A stretch of DNA of 64,000 nt from Stenotrophomonas africana (GCF_013004645.1 NZ_JABEME010000003.1:372001-436000), one strand, 5' to 3'. Positions 34,810 to 45,203 are shown, counted from the first letter of the stretch. Notes: a model not told the origin generated them from the sequence alone. Numbers and translations are program-made.

Positions 34810-37800
34810 GCTGCGATCTCCTGTTGCTCGTCCCATTGGCGCAGTCGCGCCGACAACCACGGTGCCAGCTGCGCCACCGCATCGCGGCCGGTCAATTCGG
34901 CATGCAGGAACGGCAGTTCCAGCGCCTGCACCTTGCGCGCGTGCGTCCGCCACAACGCCGACTGCAGCTGCGGTCGCGCCTGGTGATCCCGGCCCGCACG
35001 GACGTGCACCAGCGTGCCGTCAAACGGTTGATGGATGTGTTCGCGGATCAGTCGATTGGTGCCGGTCACGGCCCGCACCACGCCATCGAGCACCACATCC
35101 GGCAGGCTGCCGAGTGCACTGCCGCCACGACGCAGAAACGCCAGAATGCGTTCACGGCTGTCCAGTTCCGGATGCGCATCCGGGTCATGACCGGCAATCG
35201 CCAGCAGTGCCCGCAATGCGGCGATGGCATCGGGTTCCGGCTCGGCCCGCCAGCACTCGCTGGGATAAGCGTCCAGCAGCACCAGCTCGCCGACGTCGCG
35301 GCCGATCTCATGCAGGCGCACCGCCATCGCCTGGGCGAGGATGCCACCCACCGACCAGCCCAGCAGATGCACCGGCCCCTTCGGCTGCAATGCGACCACG
35401 CGCTGTACGTAGTCGTTGGCCATCGCCTCGATGCTGCTCGGCAGCGGCTGCCGCGCGTCCAGTGCCGGCGACTGCAGGCCGTACACCGGGCGTGCCGGCT
35501 GCAGTGCCCGGGCCAGGGTGCGGTAGTTCCAGGCGATGCCCCCGGCCGGATGCAGCACGAACAGCGGCGAAGGACCGGCGGCGTCGGGCTCGGCCAATGC
35601 GATCACCGGCCCCAGTGCGTGATCGGCCAGCACGGGCGGTTCGGCAATACGAACCGCCAGCGCGGCCACGGTGGGCTGCGCAAACAAAACACCCAGACCC
35701 AGATCGCGGCGCCAGCGCTGCTCGATCGCCAGCAGCAGGTGCACCGCCGACAGCGAGTCACCGCCGAGACTGAAGAAGTCCGCATCCACCGCCACCGGCG
35801 CCTCACGCCCAAGCGCCTGTGCGAACAGCAACGCGAGTTCCTGTTCCAACGGCGTGCGCGGCGCCAAGCCGACGACTTCAAGTTGCGGTGGCTTCGGCAA
35901 CGCGTTGCGGTCGAGCTTGCCGTTGGCGGTTACCGGCCAGTGGTCCACGCCGACAAACGCCGAGGGCACCATGTAGTCCGGCACCCGCGCGGCCAGGTGG
36001 CTGCGCAGCGTCACGGCGTCGGCAAGCGCGGTTGGCACGTAGGCCACCAGCCGGGCGTCTCCCGGGGCATCCTGGCGCAGCAGCACTTCCACCCGCTCCA
36101 TGCCGGGCAGATCGCGCAGTGCCGCCTCTATCTCGCCCAGCTCGATACGCAGGCCGCGCAGTTTTACCTGATGGTCACTGCGGCCGAGATACTCGACCGC
36201 ACCATCGCGGCGCCAACGGGCTACGTCGCCGGTGCGGTAGATACGCTCGCCCGCCCGGAACGGATCCGCGATGAAGCGTTCGGCAGTCAGATCTTCGCGA
36301 CCGAGATAGCCGCGTGCCAGCTGCACCCCGCCCAGGTAAAGGTCACCGGCCACACCGACCGGCACCGGCTGCATCCGGGCGTCCAGCACGTACAGGCGGG
36401 TATTCCAGACCGGGAACCCGATCGGCACCGGTCGCGAGCGATCCTGCGCCGACGCCGGCCAGTAGCTGACATCCACCGCCGCCTCGGTCGGGCCGTACAG
36501 GTTGTGCAGCTCTGCGTGCACGCGTGTGTGGAAACGGTCGCGCAATGAAGCGTCCAGCGCCTCACCGCTGGTGAACACCCGGCGCAGCTGCAGCCCCGCC
36601 GAGGCCGGCGCAGCGAGGAAGGCATCGAGCATCGACGGCACGAAATGCGCCGTGGTGATGCCATGCCCACGGATCAAGCGCGCCAGTTCAGTGGGATCGC
36701 GGTGCGCGTCCGGCCCGGCGACCACCAGGGTGGCCCCGCACAGCAGCGGCAGGAAGAACTCCCAGACCGAGACATCGAAGGTGGCCGGGGTCTTCTGCAG
36801 CACGCGGTCGTCGGCACGGATGCCGTAGTGCTCGCGCATCCACAGCAGGCGGTTGACGATGGCACGGTGTTCGATGACCACGCCCTTGGGCTCGCCGGTC
36901 GAACCGGAGGTGTAGATCACATAGGCTGCATCGCTGGGCGAAGGATCGGCCCACGGCGCGGCGAAGCTCAGCGCGGTCCACTGGTCCGGCGCGAGCACCG
37001 CTACGCCAGCCATGCGCGCCGAAACCTCGGAAGCAGCCAGTACGCACACAGGCTGTGCCGAGGCGAGGATACGCGCCAGCCGCTCATCGGGATGGGCAAG
37101 GTCCAGCGGAAGATAGGCCGCGCCTGCGCGCAGCACCGCAACCAGCGCGATCACCAGCTCCAGCGAGCGCGGCAATGCCACCGCCACCACGCTGCCCGGG
37201 CCGACATCCATCGCCCGCAGCTGTGCCGCCAGCGCGAAACTGCGCGCTTCCAGCGTTGCGTAATCCAAAGCAGCGTCGCCGAACACCAGCGCCGGCGCGT
37301 GCGGGTCCCGATCCATGCCCTGCTGCAGCAGCTCGACCAGGGTCGTCTCCGGCAGCGCGTGCGCGGTGGCATTGAAACCATGCAGCACCTGCTGCGCCTC
37401 CACGGGCGTCGCCAGAGGCACGGCTGCGATATCGTCAGCCTGCACTGCCGCGGACACGAAATGCAGCAACCGCGCCGCATGCGCCTCGACATCCTCGCGA
37501 CTGTACAGCGCGGGATTGGCCTCGATCTCCAGATCCAGCAGACTCTGGCCGTCGCCACGGAAGCCCAGCGTCAGGTCATCCACCGGCCCGGTGCACAGCA
37601 CCTCCAGCGTGGCCTGCACGCCGGTCAGCGCCAACGGCTTGTAGAACGGCTGTACATTCACCAGCGGGCCGTACAGGCGCTGCTGCGCGCCGACCAGGCC
37701 CAGGTCCCGGCGCAGCTGCTCGCCGCGGTAGCGGCCGTGCTTGCGGCCCTGGCCGAGCTGCCGGCCCAGCCCACGGGTAAAGGCCTCGACGCTGCCCTCG

Positions 37801-38690
37801 CCGGCCGCCACGCGAAGCGGCAGTACATTCATCACCATCGCCGGCACCCGCGCTGACGCGTTGCCGAGCCGCCCCATGTAGGGCACGCCCAGCACCACTT
37901 CATCGGCCGCGCTCATCCGCCGCAGGTACTCGGCCGACAACGCGGCCAGCACATCCGGCCATGGCTGCAGCCAACGTGCCGAGGCCTGCAGCAGCTGCTC
38001 ACGGAAGGCCGCATCGAGCGGCTGCACCCGGCGCAGCGCGTCGTCACTGGCCGCGAGCGTGCCGGCCAGGCCCACGCCTGCCGGTGCGCCCTGCATGTGC
38101 TCGCGCCACCATTGCCCGGCCTGCGTGCGGCGCGGGTCGGCACGATAAGCGGCATCATCGGCCAGCACGCCCGCCAGCCCCGGCAGTGGCTCACCCATGC
38201 GGCCGGCGTACAACGCGCAGACGCGATCGGTGAACAGCGCCATGCCGTATCCATCGGCGGCCAGATGATGCACGCGCAGGTACCAGACCCAGCGCTGCCC
38301 GCCCAGCTCAAGCAGCACCTGCTGGCTGATCCGGTCGCGGGTGGGGTCGACCGGGCTCATCCGGTCAGCGTGCATCAGGCTGCGTGCGGCTGCGGAGGGA
38401 TCCGCCGCGGCGGAAACATCACGCACCGAAAGCAGCGGCACGTGTGCCGGGTCATGCCACTGCAGCGGCTGGCCATCGGCCCCTTCGGCAAAGCGCAGCG
38501 CGAAGGCCTGCGCCTCGCCCGCAGCCTGGTCTGCCGCTGCAACGAACGCGGCCACGTCCAGCGGGCCGTCGATCCACACCGCATGCGCGGTATTGAATGA
38601 CGGGTTGTCCGGTGCCAACCGCTGTGCGAACCACAGTCCGGCCTGGGCCTCGGTCAATGCCACCGGCGTGGCCAGCGCGGCGGCGTTCAT
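34800..38690 (-). CDS. entF: Nonribosomal peptide synthetase EntF (C-A-T-TE, serine)
   Basis: 1296 aa from ATG 38690, overlapping the aryl-carrier stop (ATGA). Domains in order: condensation (about 10-430, HHLAADGYG active site), adenylation (about 450-950, YVIYTSGSTGEPKG), carrier (about 965-1040, DFFSLGGDSLSAVHLL) and thioesterase (about 1060-1290, LLGWSVGGILAQ). Pocket residues readable in the A domain, FDVSVW, TAHFVP, VFTSGE and AAVDVSYW, agree with the serine code of E. coli EntF. It joins 2,3-dihydroxybenzoate to Ser and cyclises or releases the product. Confidence 0.94.
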   Translation of the reverse strand: MNAAALATPVALTEAQAGLWFAQRLAPDNPSFNTAHAVWIDGPLDVAAFVAAADQAAGEAQAFALRFAEGADGQPLQWHDPAHVPLLSVRDVSAAADPSAAARSLMHADRMSPVDPTRDRISQQVLLELGGQRWVWYLRVHHLAADGYGMALFTDRVCALYAGRMGEPLPGLAGVLADDAAYRADPRRTQAGQWWREHMQGAPAGVGLAGTLAASDDALRRVQPLDAAFREQLLQASARWLQPWPDVLAALSAEYLRRMSAADEVVLGVPYMGRLGNASARVPAMVMNVLPLRVAAGEGSVEAFTRGLGRQLGQGRKHGRYRGEQLRRDLGLVGAQQRLYGPLVNVQPFYKPLALTGVQATLEVLCTGPVDDLTLGFRGDGQSLLDLEIEANPALYSREDVEAHAARLLHFVSAAVQADDIAAVPLATPVEAQQVLHGFNATAHALPETTLVELLQQGMDRDPHAPALVFGDAALDYATLEARSFALAAQLRAMDVGPGSVVAVALPRSLELVIALVAVLRAGAAYLPLDLAHPDERLARILASAQPVCVLAASEVSARMAGVAVLAPDQWTALSFAAPWADPSPSDAAYVIYTSGSTGEPKGVVIEHRAIVNRLLWMREHYGIRADDRVLQKTPATFDVSVWEFFLPLLCGATLVVAGPDAHRDPTELARLIRGHGITTAHFVPSMLDAFLAAPASAGLQLRRVFTSGEALDASLRDRFHTRVHAELHNLYGPTEAAVDVSYWPASAQDRSRPVPIGFPVWNTRLYVLDARMQPVPVGVAGDLYLGGVQLARGYLGREDLTAERFIADPFRAGERIYRTGDVARWRRDGAVEYLGRSDHQVKLRGLRIELGEIEAALRDLPGMERVEVLLRQDAPGDARLVAYVPTALADAVTLRSHLAARVPDYMVPSAFVGVDHWPVTANGKLDRNALPKPPQLEVVGLAPRTPLEQELALLFAQALGREAPVAVDADFFSLGGDSLSAVHLLLAIEQRWRRDLGLGVLFAQPTVAALAVRIAEPPVLADHALGPVIALAEPDAAGPSPLFVLHPAGGIAWNYRTLARALQPARPVYGLQSPALDARQPLPSSIEAMANDYVQRVVALQPKGPVHLLGWSVGGILAQAMAVRLHEIGRDVGELVLLDAYPSECWRAEPEPDAIAALRALLAIAGHDPDAHPELDSRERILAFLRRGGSALGSLPDVVLDGVVRAVTGTNRLIREHIHQPFDGTLVHVRAGRDHQARPQLQSALWRTHARKVQALELPFLHAELTGRDAVAQLAPWLSARLRQWDEQQEIAACS

Positions 38691-38944
38691 GCGTTCTGCG
38701 CGGCCTGCAGTTGCTGCACCACACTCCACCACTGGCGCAGCGTGGTGTGCTCGGCCAACTGCGAGAACTCAATCGGCAGGCCGGTGTTGCCCCAGGCCAG
38801 GACCAGGCCAAGCATGCGCATCGAGTCCAGGTCCAGGTCGATCAGGTTGTCGTCGTCACCGATCTCTGCTGGCTCGCACTCCAGAACGCGCGCCACGTCG
38901 GCACGCATCCGCTCCAGATCCAGCACCTCACCCGTGGCAGCCAT
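38687..38944 (-). CDS. entB': Stand-alone aryl carrier protein (EntB')
   Basis: 85 aa. The phosphopantetheine attachment site is the Ser in LIDLDLDSMRMLGL. In E. coli this domain is the C-terminal part of EntB; here it is a separate gene directly after the isochorismatase gene. It carries 2,3-dihydroxybenzoate loaded by EntE to EntF. The ATG at 38944 overlaps the isochorismatase stop (TGATG); a GTG one codon earlier is possible. The split matches the entCEBB'FA order I recall for S. maltophilia. Confidence 0.9.
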   Translation of the reverse strand: MAATGEVLDLERMRADVARVLECEPAEIGDDDNLIDLDLDSMRMLGLVLAWGNTGLPIEFSQLAEHTTLRQWWSVVQQLQAAQNA

Positions 38945-39576
38945 CACAGCACCTCCAGCAGCTGGTCGGTGGTCATCGGCACCCCGCTGGTGCGCGCGAT
39001 CCAGTGCAGCGCCTGATCGTGATCGGCACGCGAGAAGTCCGCCACCGCATCGGCGGCGATGAAGGCCTCGATATCGCGCTGGAAGGCCTCGACCACGGTC
39101 GCGGTGCAGCCGATATGGGCGTACACGCCGGTCACCAGCAACTGGTCGCGGCCACGCACCCGCATCAGCGTCTCCAGGTTGCTGCGCTGGAACGCGCTGT
39201 AGCGGTGCTTGACCAGCACGTGCTCGCCCGGCTGCGGTGCCAGCGCCTCGATGATCGGTTCATGGTCGGCGCTACGGCGCATGCCCGGCCCCCACAGGTC
39301 GGCCTGCAGGCCACGGTCACGGCGATCCTGGTCGCCATGCTGGGCGGTGTAGAACACCGGAATACCGTGCGCGCGGCAATGCGTCAGCAGGCGTGCGATG
39401 TTGTCCACGGCCGGCCGCAGCGGTGCGTTGCCGGCGTCGAATGCAGCCAGGAAGTAGCGCTGCATGTCGTGCACCAGCAAGGCGACACGATCGCGCTGCG
39501 GGCGCCACGGGCCGCGCGCCTGCGGCAGTTCGGCGGCGGTCGGCAAGGGGTAATCGGTGATACGGGGCAGCGCCAT
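38944..39576 (-). CDS. entB: Isochorismatase (EntB catalytic domain only)
   Basis: 210 aa. Cysteine-hydrolase-like fold with LLVHDMQRYFL, VFYTAQHGDQDRRDRGL, VKHRYSAFQRSNL and VTGVYAHIGCTATVVEAF. It turns isochorismate into 2,3-dihydro-2,3-dihydroxybenzoate. It is shorter than E. coli EntB (285 aa) because the aryl carrier domain is encoded separately just downstream. Start overlaps the entE stop (TGATG). Confidence 0.93.
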   Translation of the reverse strand: MALPRITDYPLPTAAELPQARGPWRPQRDRVALLVHDMQRYFLAAFDAGNAPLRPAVDNIARLLTHCRAHGIPVFYTAQHGDQDRRDRGLQADLWGPGMRRSADHEPIIEALAPQPGEHVLVKHRYSAFQRSNLETLMRVRGRDQLLVTGVYAHIGCTATVVEAFQRDIEAFIAADAVADFSRADHDQALHWIARTSGVPMTTDQLLEVL

Positions 39577-41228
39577 CAGCGCGTTCCTCCTGTCTGTTGC
39601 AGATGACGCGCACGCAACTGCGCGCGCAGTTCGCGGCGGCTGATCTTGCCGACCGCGGTTGTATCGAAACTGTCGACGAACAAGACCTGATCGGGCACCT
39701 TGAACGCCGCCAGGCCACGACCGCGCATCCAGGACTTCAGCGCCGGCGCCTTGAACGGTTCGCCCTGCGGAATCACGAAGGCGCAGCTGCGCTCGCCCAG
39801 GTACTCATCGGGAATGGAGACCACGGCGGCATCGAACACACCCGGATGTGCCAGCAGGTGGTCTTCGATCTCCTCGGCGGAGATCTTTTCGCCGGCACGG
39901 TTGATGTGGTCACCGGCGCGGCCCTGCACCACCAGGTAGCCTCCGGGCAGCTGCTGCACGCGGTCGCCGGTGCGATAGAAGCCATCGTCGGTGAACGAAC
40001 GCGCATTGGCCACCGCATCGTTGTGGTAGCCGCGGATGGTGTACGGGCCACGGGTGAGCAGATGCCCCACCTCGCCTTCGGCCACCGGCTGGTCATGGTC
40101 ATCGACCACGCGCACTTCATCGTCCGGACTGATCGGCCGGCCCTGGCAGGCCACGATCAGTTCCTCCGGATCATCCAGCCGGGTGTAGTTGACCAGGCCT
40201 TCGGCCATGCCGAACACCTGCTGCAGTGTGCAGCCCAAGCCGTCGATTACGCGCCGCGCCGCCTCCGGCACCAGTTTGGCGCCGCCTACCTGCAGTACCT
40301 GCAGGCTGGACAGGTCATGCTTGCTGGTGGCGGCGGCCTGTGCCCACAGCAACGCCAGCGGCGGCACCAGCCCACAGCAGGTCACCTGCTCGCGGGCGAT
40401 CAGCGGGAAGGCCGCGTCCGGACCGGGGCCGGGACTGAGCACCACTCGGGCACCCGCATACAGCGCGCCGAAGAAACCGGGCGAGCTCATCGGGAAATTG
40501 TGCGCGGCCGGCAGCGCGACCAGGTAGACGCTGTCGCGGTCGATACCGCAGAGGTCATTGCTGGCGCGGAACGAGTAGATGTAATCGTCGTGGGTACGCG
40601 GAATCAGCTTGGACAGCCCGGTGCTGCCTCCGGAAATCTGCAGGAACGCCACCGACTGCGGGTCCGGATCGGCCGGCAGCTGGCTGCGATCGCCCTGCAG
40701 TGCCTCCAGCGCGATGAACTCCGCCGCATCGCCGTCGATCACCACATGGCGCACGGCCGGTATTTCGGCCTGCAGCGCCCGCGCCAGCCCGCGATGATCG
40801 AAGCCATCGTACAGTGCGGTGGTGATGTAGGCACTGGCTTCAGCCTTGTTGGCGAAGTGGACCAGCTCGGTGATGCGGTGCGCCGGCAACGCATACACCG
40901 GCACCAGCCCGGCACGGAACAGGCCGCAGACCGTGGTGATGAAGCCTGCCGTGTTACCCAGCTGCACCAGCACCCGTTCGCCCGGCTGCAGGCCGAGCGC
41001 CAGCAGGCCCGCGCCGATGCGTCCTGCCTCGTGCCACAGCTGCGCGTAACTCAGGCGGACATCACCGGCGACCACCGCGATGTCGTCGGCATAGCGTTCC
41101 GCCCGCTCGCGCAGGAACGTCGGGAAGGTCTCGCCACGCCAATGACCGGCCTCGCGATAGCGCGCCATCAGGTCATCCGGCCACACCTGCTGCAGTGGCA
41201 GGCGGGAAAAGTCAGTGGAGGTACTCAT
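39576..41228 (-). CDS. entE: 2,3-dihydroxybenzoate-AMP ligase EntE
   Basis: 550 aa. Acyl-adenylating enzyme with [21 protein letters not shown] (P-loop-like A3 motif), [14 protein letters not shown] with the aryl-acid pocket Asn of DHB ligases, [14 protein letters not shown], and the C-terminal catalytic Lys in [13 protein letters not shown]. It activates 2,3-dihydroxybenzoate and loads it on the aryl carrier protein. It overlaps both entC and entB, so the operon is translated in one chain. Confidence 0.94.
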   Translation of the reverse strand: MSTSTDFSRLPLQQVWPDDLMARYREAGHWRGETFPTFLRERAERYADDIAVVAGDVRLSYAQLWHEAGRIGAGLLALGLQPGERVLVQLGNTAGFITTVCGLFRAGLVPVYALPAHRITELVHFANKAEASAYITTALYDGFDHRGLARALQAEIPAVRHVVIDGDAAEFIALEALQGDRSQLPADPDPQSVAFLQISGGSTGLSKLIPRTHDDYIYSFRASNDLCGIDRDSVYLVALPAAHNFPMSSPGFFGALYAGARVVLSPGPGPDAAFPLIAREQVTCCGLVPPLALLWAQAAATSKHDLSSLQVLQVGGAKLVPEAARRVIDGLGCTLQQVFGMAEGLVNYTRLDDPEELIVACQGRPISPDDEVRVVDDHDQPVAEGEVGHLLTRGPYTIRGYHNDAVANARSFTDDGFYRTGDRVQQLPGGYLVVQGRAGDHINRAGEKISAEEIEDHLLAHPGVFDAAVVSIPDEYLGERSCAFVIPQGEPFKAPALKSWMRGRGLAAFKVPDQVLFVDSFDTTAVGKISRRELRAQLRARHLQQTGGTR

Positions 41229-42418
41229 GCGGCAGGCTCGATGGCGGGCGCGGATTCATGGACACCCAGCGCGTTCAACAGGGCAGCGAACTTCGCTGCG
41301 GTTTCGGCCACCTCGGCCTCGGGTTGCGACTCGGCGACGATGCCGGCACCGGCATACAGGCGCAGCTGCGTGCCCTGCAGGCGCGCGCAGCGGATCGCCA
41401 CGTACCAGTCACCGTCACCCTGCGCGTCCAACCAGCCCACGGCGCCGGCATAGAAGCCACGCGGCACCGGCTCCAGTTCGCGGATGCGCTGCAGCGCCGC
41501 CAACCGCGGCGTACCGCAGACCGCCGGCGTGGGGTGCAGCTGCGCCAGCAGTTCGGCGGCCGACGTCTGCGGATCCTTCAGGGTGGCGTGGATGCGGGTG
41601 CCCAGATGCCACATGCTGGCGGTGGCATGCAGCACCGGCCGCGGCTGCGCATCGATGTGGCTGCAGTACGGTGCCAGCCCCTCGACGATGGCTTCGACCA
41701 CGTGGCGGTGCTCGTCGTGGTCCTTGGTCGAGGCCAGCAGCGCCTGCGCCGCACGCTCGTCCTCGGCGGCATCGGCGCTGCGCCGCGCGGAACCGGCCAG
41801 CGGATGCGACAACAGCTCGGCGCCGCGCTTGCGCAGCAGCAGTTCCGGGGTTGCCCCCACCAGCCATGCTGGCGCCTGCCCTGGCTCCACCGGCAACGGC
41901 ACCGCGTAGGTCGCCACCGACGGATCCGCGCCCAGACGTGCCAGCAGCACGTCCGGGAACAGCGCCTGGCGGGTGCGCGCCAGCAGGCTGCGCGCCAGCA
42001 CCACCTTCTGGAGGTTCAGTTCGGGCGCGCGCAGTACCTGCACCGCCGCGGCAACCGCTGACGCATAGTCCTGCGGCGCAGGCTCGGCCTTCAGGGAACC
42101 GTCCAGCGGCGGTGCGGCCTGCGGCTGCAGTGCCAGCCCCGGCAGCAGGCGCTCGGGCTGGTACAACGCGTCGTCCGCACGCGGTTCGAACGGCACCGCC
42201 CCCACCAGCAGGCCCGGGCCGCCACGCTGCTGGGCAAAGAACGCCGCAACGCGCTCTGCCAAGGTCGCCAGCGCACCGGCCGGCAGCGTGGCGCGACAGC
42301 CGCGTGCGTGCACGTGCTGGCCCGCATGCTGCAACAGGAACAGCGACGCGTCGTCGGTGCTCTCCTGCGGCACTGGCGCAGCCTCCGGCCACGCGCCCTG
42401 CATCAGGGAATCGTTCAT
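41225..42418 (-). CDS. entC: Isochorismate synthase EntC
   Basis: 397 aa from ATG 42418, overlapping the MFS stop (ATGA). Chorismate-utilising fold: [39 protein letters not shown] and [16 protein letters not shown], with a [22 protein letters not shown] block and a Glu-rich metal site. It commits chorismate to the siderophore. Length is in line with E. coli EntC (391 aa). Confidence 0.94.
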   Translation of the reverse strand: MNDSLMQGAWPEAAPVPQESTDDASLFLLQHAGQHVHARGCRATLPAGALATLAERVAAFFAQQRGGPGLLVGAVPFEPRADDALYQPERLLPGLALQPQAAPPLDGSLKAEPAPQDYASAVAAAVQVLRAPELNLQKVVLARSLLARTRQALFPDVLLARLGADPSVATYAVPLPVEPGQAPAWLVGATPELLLRKRGAELLSHPLAGSARRSADAAEDERAAQALLASTKDHDEHRHVVEAIVEGLAPYCSHIDAQPRPVLHATASMWHLGTRIHATLKDPQTSAAELLAQLHPTPAVCGTPRLAALQRIRELEPVPRGFYAGAVGWLDAQGDGDWYVAIRCARLQGTQLRLYAGAGIVAESQPEAEVAETAAKFAALLNALGVHESAPAIEPAA

Positions 42419-43611
42419 GGGGTCTCCTTCATCCGATGCGCTGCAGCCAGCGCGCACAGCAACAGCAGCAGCGCGCCGACCAGCAGGTAAGGCAGGCTTG
42501 GCCCGCCGCGATACAACAGCGTGCCGAGCATCGGCCCGGCCACCATGCCCAGCCCCTGCGCGGCAGCGACGGTGCCGGCGGCGGCGCCCTGCTCGTGCGC
42601 CTCCACCGCATCGGCGGCCAGCGCCTGGAACGAGGGGAATACGAAGCCCATGCCAAACGCGGCCAGCGCATACGCCGCCGGCAACTGCCAGGCCTGCTGC
42701 ACGCCCGCCACCGAGGCAAAGCCAATGCCGGAAATCAGGGCGCCAAGGACGATCCAGCGGCGTGGATGTACCTCCAGCTTCATCACCAGCGCCTGCGCCA
42801 GGATCAGGCCGACGCCGACCGCTGTGAGTGCAATGCCGGCCATGCGTGCACCGGCCGCCGCATCCAGGCCCAGGCGATCAATCGCGAAGAAGCCGACCGT
42901 GACCTGCGCGATGGTCACCGAGACCATCGCGATGAACGCCGCCAGCTGCGGCAGGCGCAGGCGCGTGTCGAGGCGACTCATCGGCGTGCGGCGTTGTGCG
43001 TTGCCAGCCGCTGCCGGGGGTGTCGCCGGCAGCCGCCAGGCCAGCAACGCCAGTGCCAGCAACGGCAGCAGCGCGGCCACGTACAGCGCCAGCGACAGGT
43101 TGGTATAGGCCAGCCAGCCCGCGGCGGCCGGGCCGAGCACCATGCCCAGCGCGTTGGCGCTGCCCAGGCGGGCGAGGAATTTCGCACGTTGGCCGGTCGG
43201 TGCCTTGTCGGCGATGAGCGCGGCTGCGGTAGGAGGCACCGCCGCATAGAACAGGCCGATCAGGCCACGCGCGCCGACCAGCACCAGCACTGACACCAGT
43301 ACCGGCGGCACCGCCTGCAAGGCAATGTCGATGAACACCGCCAGCGCGATGTAGACCACGGTGTAGGCACTCATCGCCAGCATCAGCACGCGCTTGCGGC
43401 CGATGCGGTCGCTGAGCTGGCCCCAGGGGCGCGCGGCCAGCATCCACAACACGCCTGCGGCAGTGACCGACAGGCCGGCATGCCACTCGGACAGGCCGAG
43501 CATGCGGACCACCGGGCCGATCACAGCGACGAAGGACATCATCGCCATGGTGCCGATCAGGGCAGCCAACACCAGCGCCGGCAAGCCGGGAACGACGGGA
43601 CGTGCGTGCAT
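42415..43611 (-). CDS. MFS transporter at the head of the siderophore operon
   Basis: 398 aa with 12 membrane helices; motif A in GQLSDRIGRKRVL, and a central loop rich in Arg. It is translationally coupled to entC, so the likely job is siderophore export, the role of EntS in enterobacteria. The sequence does not by itself prove EntS orthology. First gene of the operon; a Fur-like site lies about 110 bp upstream. Confidence 0.88.
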   Translation of the reverse strand: MHARPVVPGLPALVLAALIGTMAMMSFVAVIGPVVRMLGLSEWHAGLSVTAAGVLWMLAARPWGQLSDRIGRKRVLMLAMSAYTVVYIALAVFIDIALQAVPPVLVSVLVLVGARGLIGLFYAAVPPTAAALIADKAPTGQRAKFLARLGSANALGMVLGPAAAGWLAYTNLSLALYVAALLPLLALALLAWRLPATPPAAAGNAQRRTPMSRLDTRLRLPQLAAFIAMVSVTIAQVTVGFFAIDRLGLDAAAGARMAGIALTAVGVGLILAQALVMKLEVHPRRWIVLGALISGIGFASVAGVQQAWQLPAAYALAAFGMGFVFPSFQALAADAVEAHEQGAAAGTVAAAQGLGMVAGPMLGTLLYRGGPSLPYLLVGALLLLLCALAAAHRMKETP

Positions 43612-43713
43612 GGAACACCAGCCGTAACAGGAAAGGATGGCCGGGCGCGCCTGCGCGCCCCGCCCGGCGCCGGCCCTGCTCGGGACCAGACACCACCTTT
43701 AAATGATAACGGC

Positions 43714-43740
43714 TCGTATTTGCATTTGATACCCATTCTC
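43714..43740 (-). promoter_or_regulatory. Fur-like box upstream of the siderophore operon
   Basis: GCATTTGATACCCATTCTC at 43722-43740 agrees with the 19-bp Fur consensus at 12 positions. The minus-strand sequence GGGTATCAAATGCAAATACG here is repeated almost exactly (GGGTATCAAATGCGAATGAT) ahead of the next upstream gene at 44112-44131. Iron-dependent repression of the ent genes is expected. 43612-43713 shows no gene. Confidence 0.6.
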
Positions 43741-43764
43741 TTGAATGGGCATGCAACAGCGGGT

Positions 43765-44109
43765 TCAGCGCATCGCACGCAGGCCCAGCAGGCCACGGCG
43801 CTTGAACCACCACTCCAGCGGCAGCGTCACCAGCGGCGGGATCGCCGCCAGCAGCGCCAGGGCGCTGGCCCACCACGGCCAGCGCAGGCGAACCGCCGCA
43901 AACAGGGTGACTGCCACATAGACCAGGAAGGCCACGCCGTGCAGCGGCCCGAACAGCTTCACCAGCGCCACGCTGGCCATTGGGCCGTACTTCATCCACA
44001 TGCCGATGAGCAGGCCGGCCCAGGTCACAGCCTCGATGAAAGCGACCGCGGCGAACAGACGTCCGGTCGGGTGCATGGGGGAACGTTGGGTCACGCGAAG
44101 CTCCGGCAT
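43765..44109 (-). CDS. DUF3817 small integral membrane protein
   Basis: 114 aa with three membrane helices (FAAVAFIEAVTWAGLLIGMW, VAFLVYVAVTLFAAV, WWASALALLAAIPPLVTLPL). The signature FIEAVTWAGLLIGMWMKY and GPLHGVAFLVYV fits DUF3817, of unknown function. The start is uncertain: ATG 44109 has no Shine-Dalgarno and is almost touched by the Fur-like sequence, so ATG 44076 (MHPTGRLF, 103 aa) may be the true start. Its position under a Fur-like site next to the siderophore operon hints at iron regulation. Confidence 0.82.
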   Translation of the reverse strand: MPELRVTQRSPMHPTGRLFAAVAFIEAVTWAGLLIGMWMKYGPMASVALVKLFGPLHGVAFLVYVAVTLFAAVRLRWPWWASALALLAAIPPLVTLPLEWWFKRRGLLGLRAMR

Positions 44110-44111
44110 CG

Positions 44112-44135
44112 GGGTATCAAATGCGAATGATACGC
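44112..44135. promoter_or_regulatory. Second Fur-like sequence
   Basis: GGGTATCAAATGCGAATGAT and the following bases contain GCGAATGATACGCAGATGC, 11 of 19 agreeing with the Fur consensus. It shares 17 of its first 20 bases with the minus-strand site at 43734-43715. It lies directly ahead of the DUF3817 gene. Confidence 0.5.
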
Positions 44136-44150
44136 AGATGCGAACCTCAT

Positions 44151-44206
44151 GTAGAGTCGGGCCGTGCTCGACTGCTGGAACGTGTCCACCCAGGTGGACA
44201 CCTACC
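44151..44206. repeat. GTAG repeat pair overlapping a gene end
   Basis: GTAGAGTCGGGCCGTGCTCG... (44151-44175) faces TGTCCACCCAGGTGGACACC... ending CTACC (44183-44206). The stop codon of the LLM oxidoreductase (44202-44204) lies inside the second hairpin. Confidence 0.78.
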
Positions 44207-45137
44207 GGAGCATGTACGGCAGAACCTGCTCCCCGATCTCGCGCAGCACCGCGTCCATCGGTCGCCCGTTGTCGACCAGGTTGAACATCACATGCGCCAC
44301 GCCCTGCGCATGCACGCGCAGCAGGTAGTCACGCAGGCCATCGCGGCCAACCTTCAGGCCCAGCGGCAGCGGCTCGGCTGGCGCCTGCGGATCCGCCTGC
44401 AGATCCAGCAGCATCGACTGCACGAACGGCTTGCCTGGTCCGCCGCGCTGCGCCAGCGCCTGCTGCCACAGGCCGATGCGTCCTTCCTGCGCGACCTCCT
44501 CGCGGTGATAGGTGGCCCAGCCTTCGGCCTCGCGCGCGATCCACTGCAGGCTCTGCCGCGCGGTACCCACCACCAGCATCGGAATGCGCGCTGCCGGCGC
44601 CGGCAGCACGTCGAAGCCCCCCGTGGCCTGCAGTACGGCGCTCCGCTCATCGGCCTCCGCTGACAACGCCGCGCGCAGCAACATCCAGCGCTCACGGAAC
44701 GTCGCCGCCCTGCCCTCCAGATCCTCACCGAAGGCGGCGAATTCTTCCGGGCGGTCGCCCGAACCCAGGCCCAGCACGAACCGTCCGCCGCTGATCCGGT
44801 CCAGGCTCAAGGCCGACTTCGCCACCTGCAGCGGCTGCCGCAATGGCAGCACGATGGCCGCGCTACCGATCACGATGCGATCGGTCGCGGCAGCCAGCAT
44901 GCCCAGCCACAGAAACGGGTCATCCAGCGCGCTGGCTATCGCGTCCGGACCCTGCGGCACCATCAGTGGTACATCACGCGTCCACAATGCGGCAAAGCCC
45001 AGATCATCGGCCAGTCGCGCAATGCGCCGCGCCTCATGCGGATCGGCCAGTCCATGCGCGGCGACAGGCGTCATAAGGCCCAGGCTCAGGCCCTGTTGCG
45101 GAAACAAGGCAGCGTAAGCAGGATTGAAATCACTCAT
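44202..45137 (-). CDS. LLM-class flavin-dependent oxidoreductase
   Basis: 311 aa. Bacterial luciferase-like TIM barrel using F420 or FMN: LGLMTPVAAHGLADPHEARRI, FAALWTRDVPL, RIVIGSAAIVLPLRQP, LSGGRF-like DRISGGRFVLGLGSGDRPEEF and the VGTARQSLQWIA phosphate-binding loop. The substrate is not evident. It is divergent from the GNAT gene (66 bp) and ends within a palindromic repeat. Confidence 0.9.
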   Translation of the reverse strand: MSDFNPAYAALFPQQGLSLGLMTPVAAHGLADPHEARRIARLADDLGFAALWTRDVPLMVPQGPDAIASALDDPFLWLGMLAAATDRIVIGSAAIVLPLRQPLQVAKSALSLDRISGGRFVLGLGSGDRPEEFAAFGEDLEGRAATFRERWMLLRAALSAEADERSAVLQATGGFDVLPAPAARIPMLVVGTARQSLQWIAREAEGWATYHREEVAQEGRIGLWQQALAQRGGPGKPFVQSMLLDLQADPQAPAEPLPLGLKVGRDGLRDYLLRVHAQGVAHVMFNLVDNGRPMDAVLREIGEQVLPYMLR

Positions 45138-45203
45138 GCCGCCAGCTTAGCGTGCAGGCCTGCGGCAACGATGACGCGCCACCCACTACCGGAAGAACAC
45201 TGC

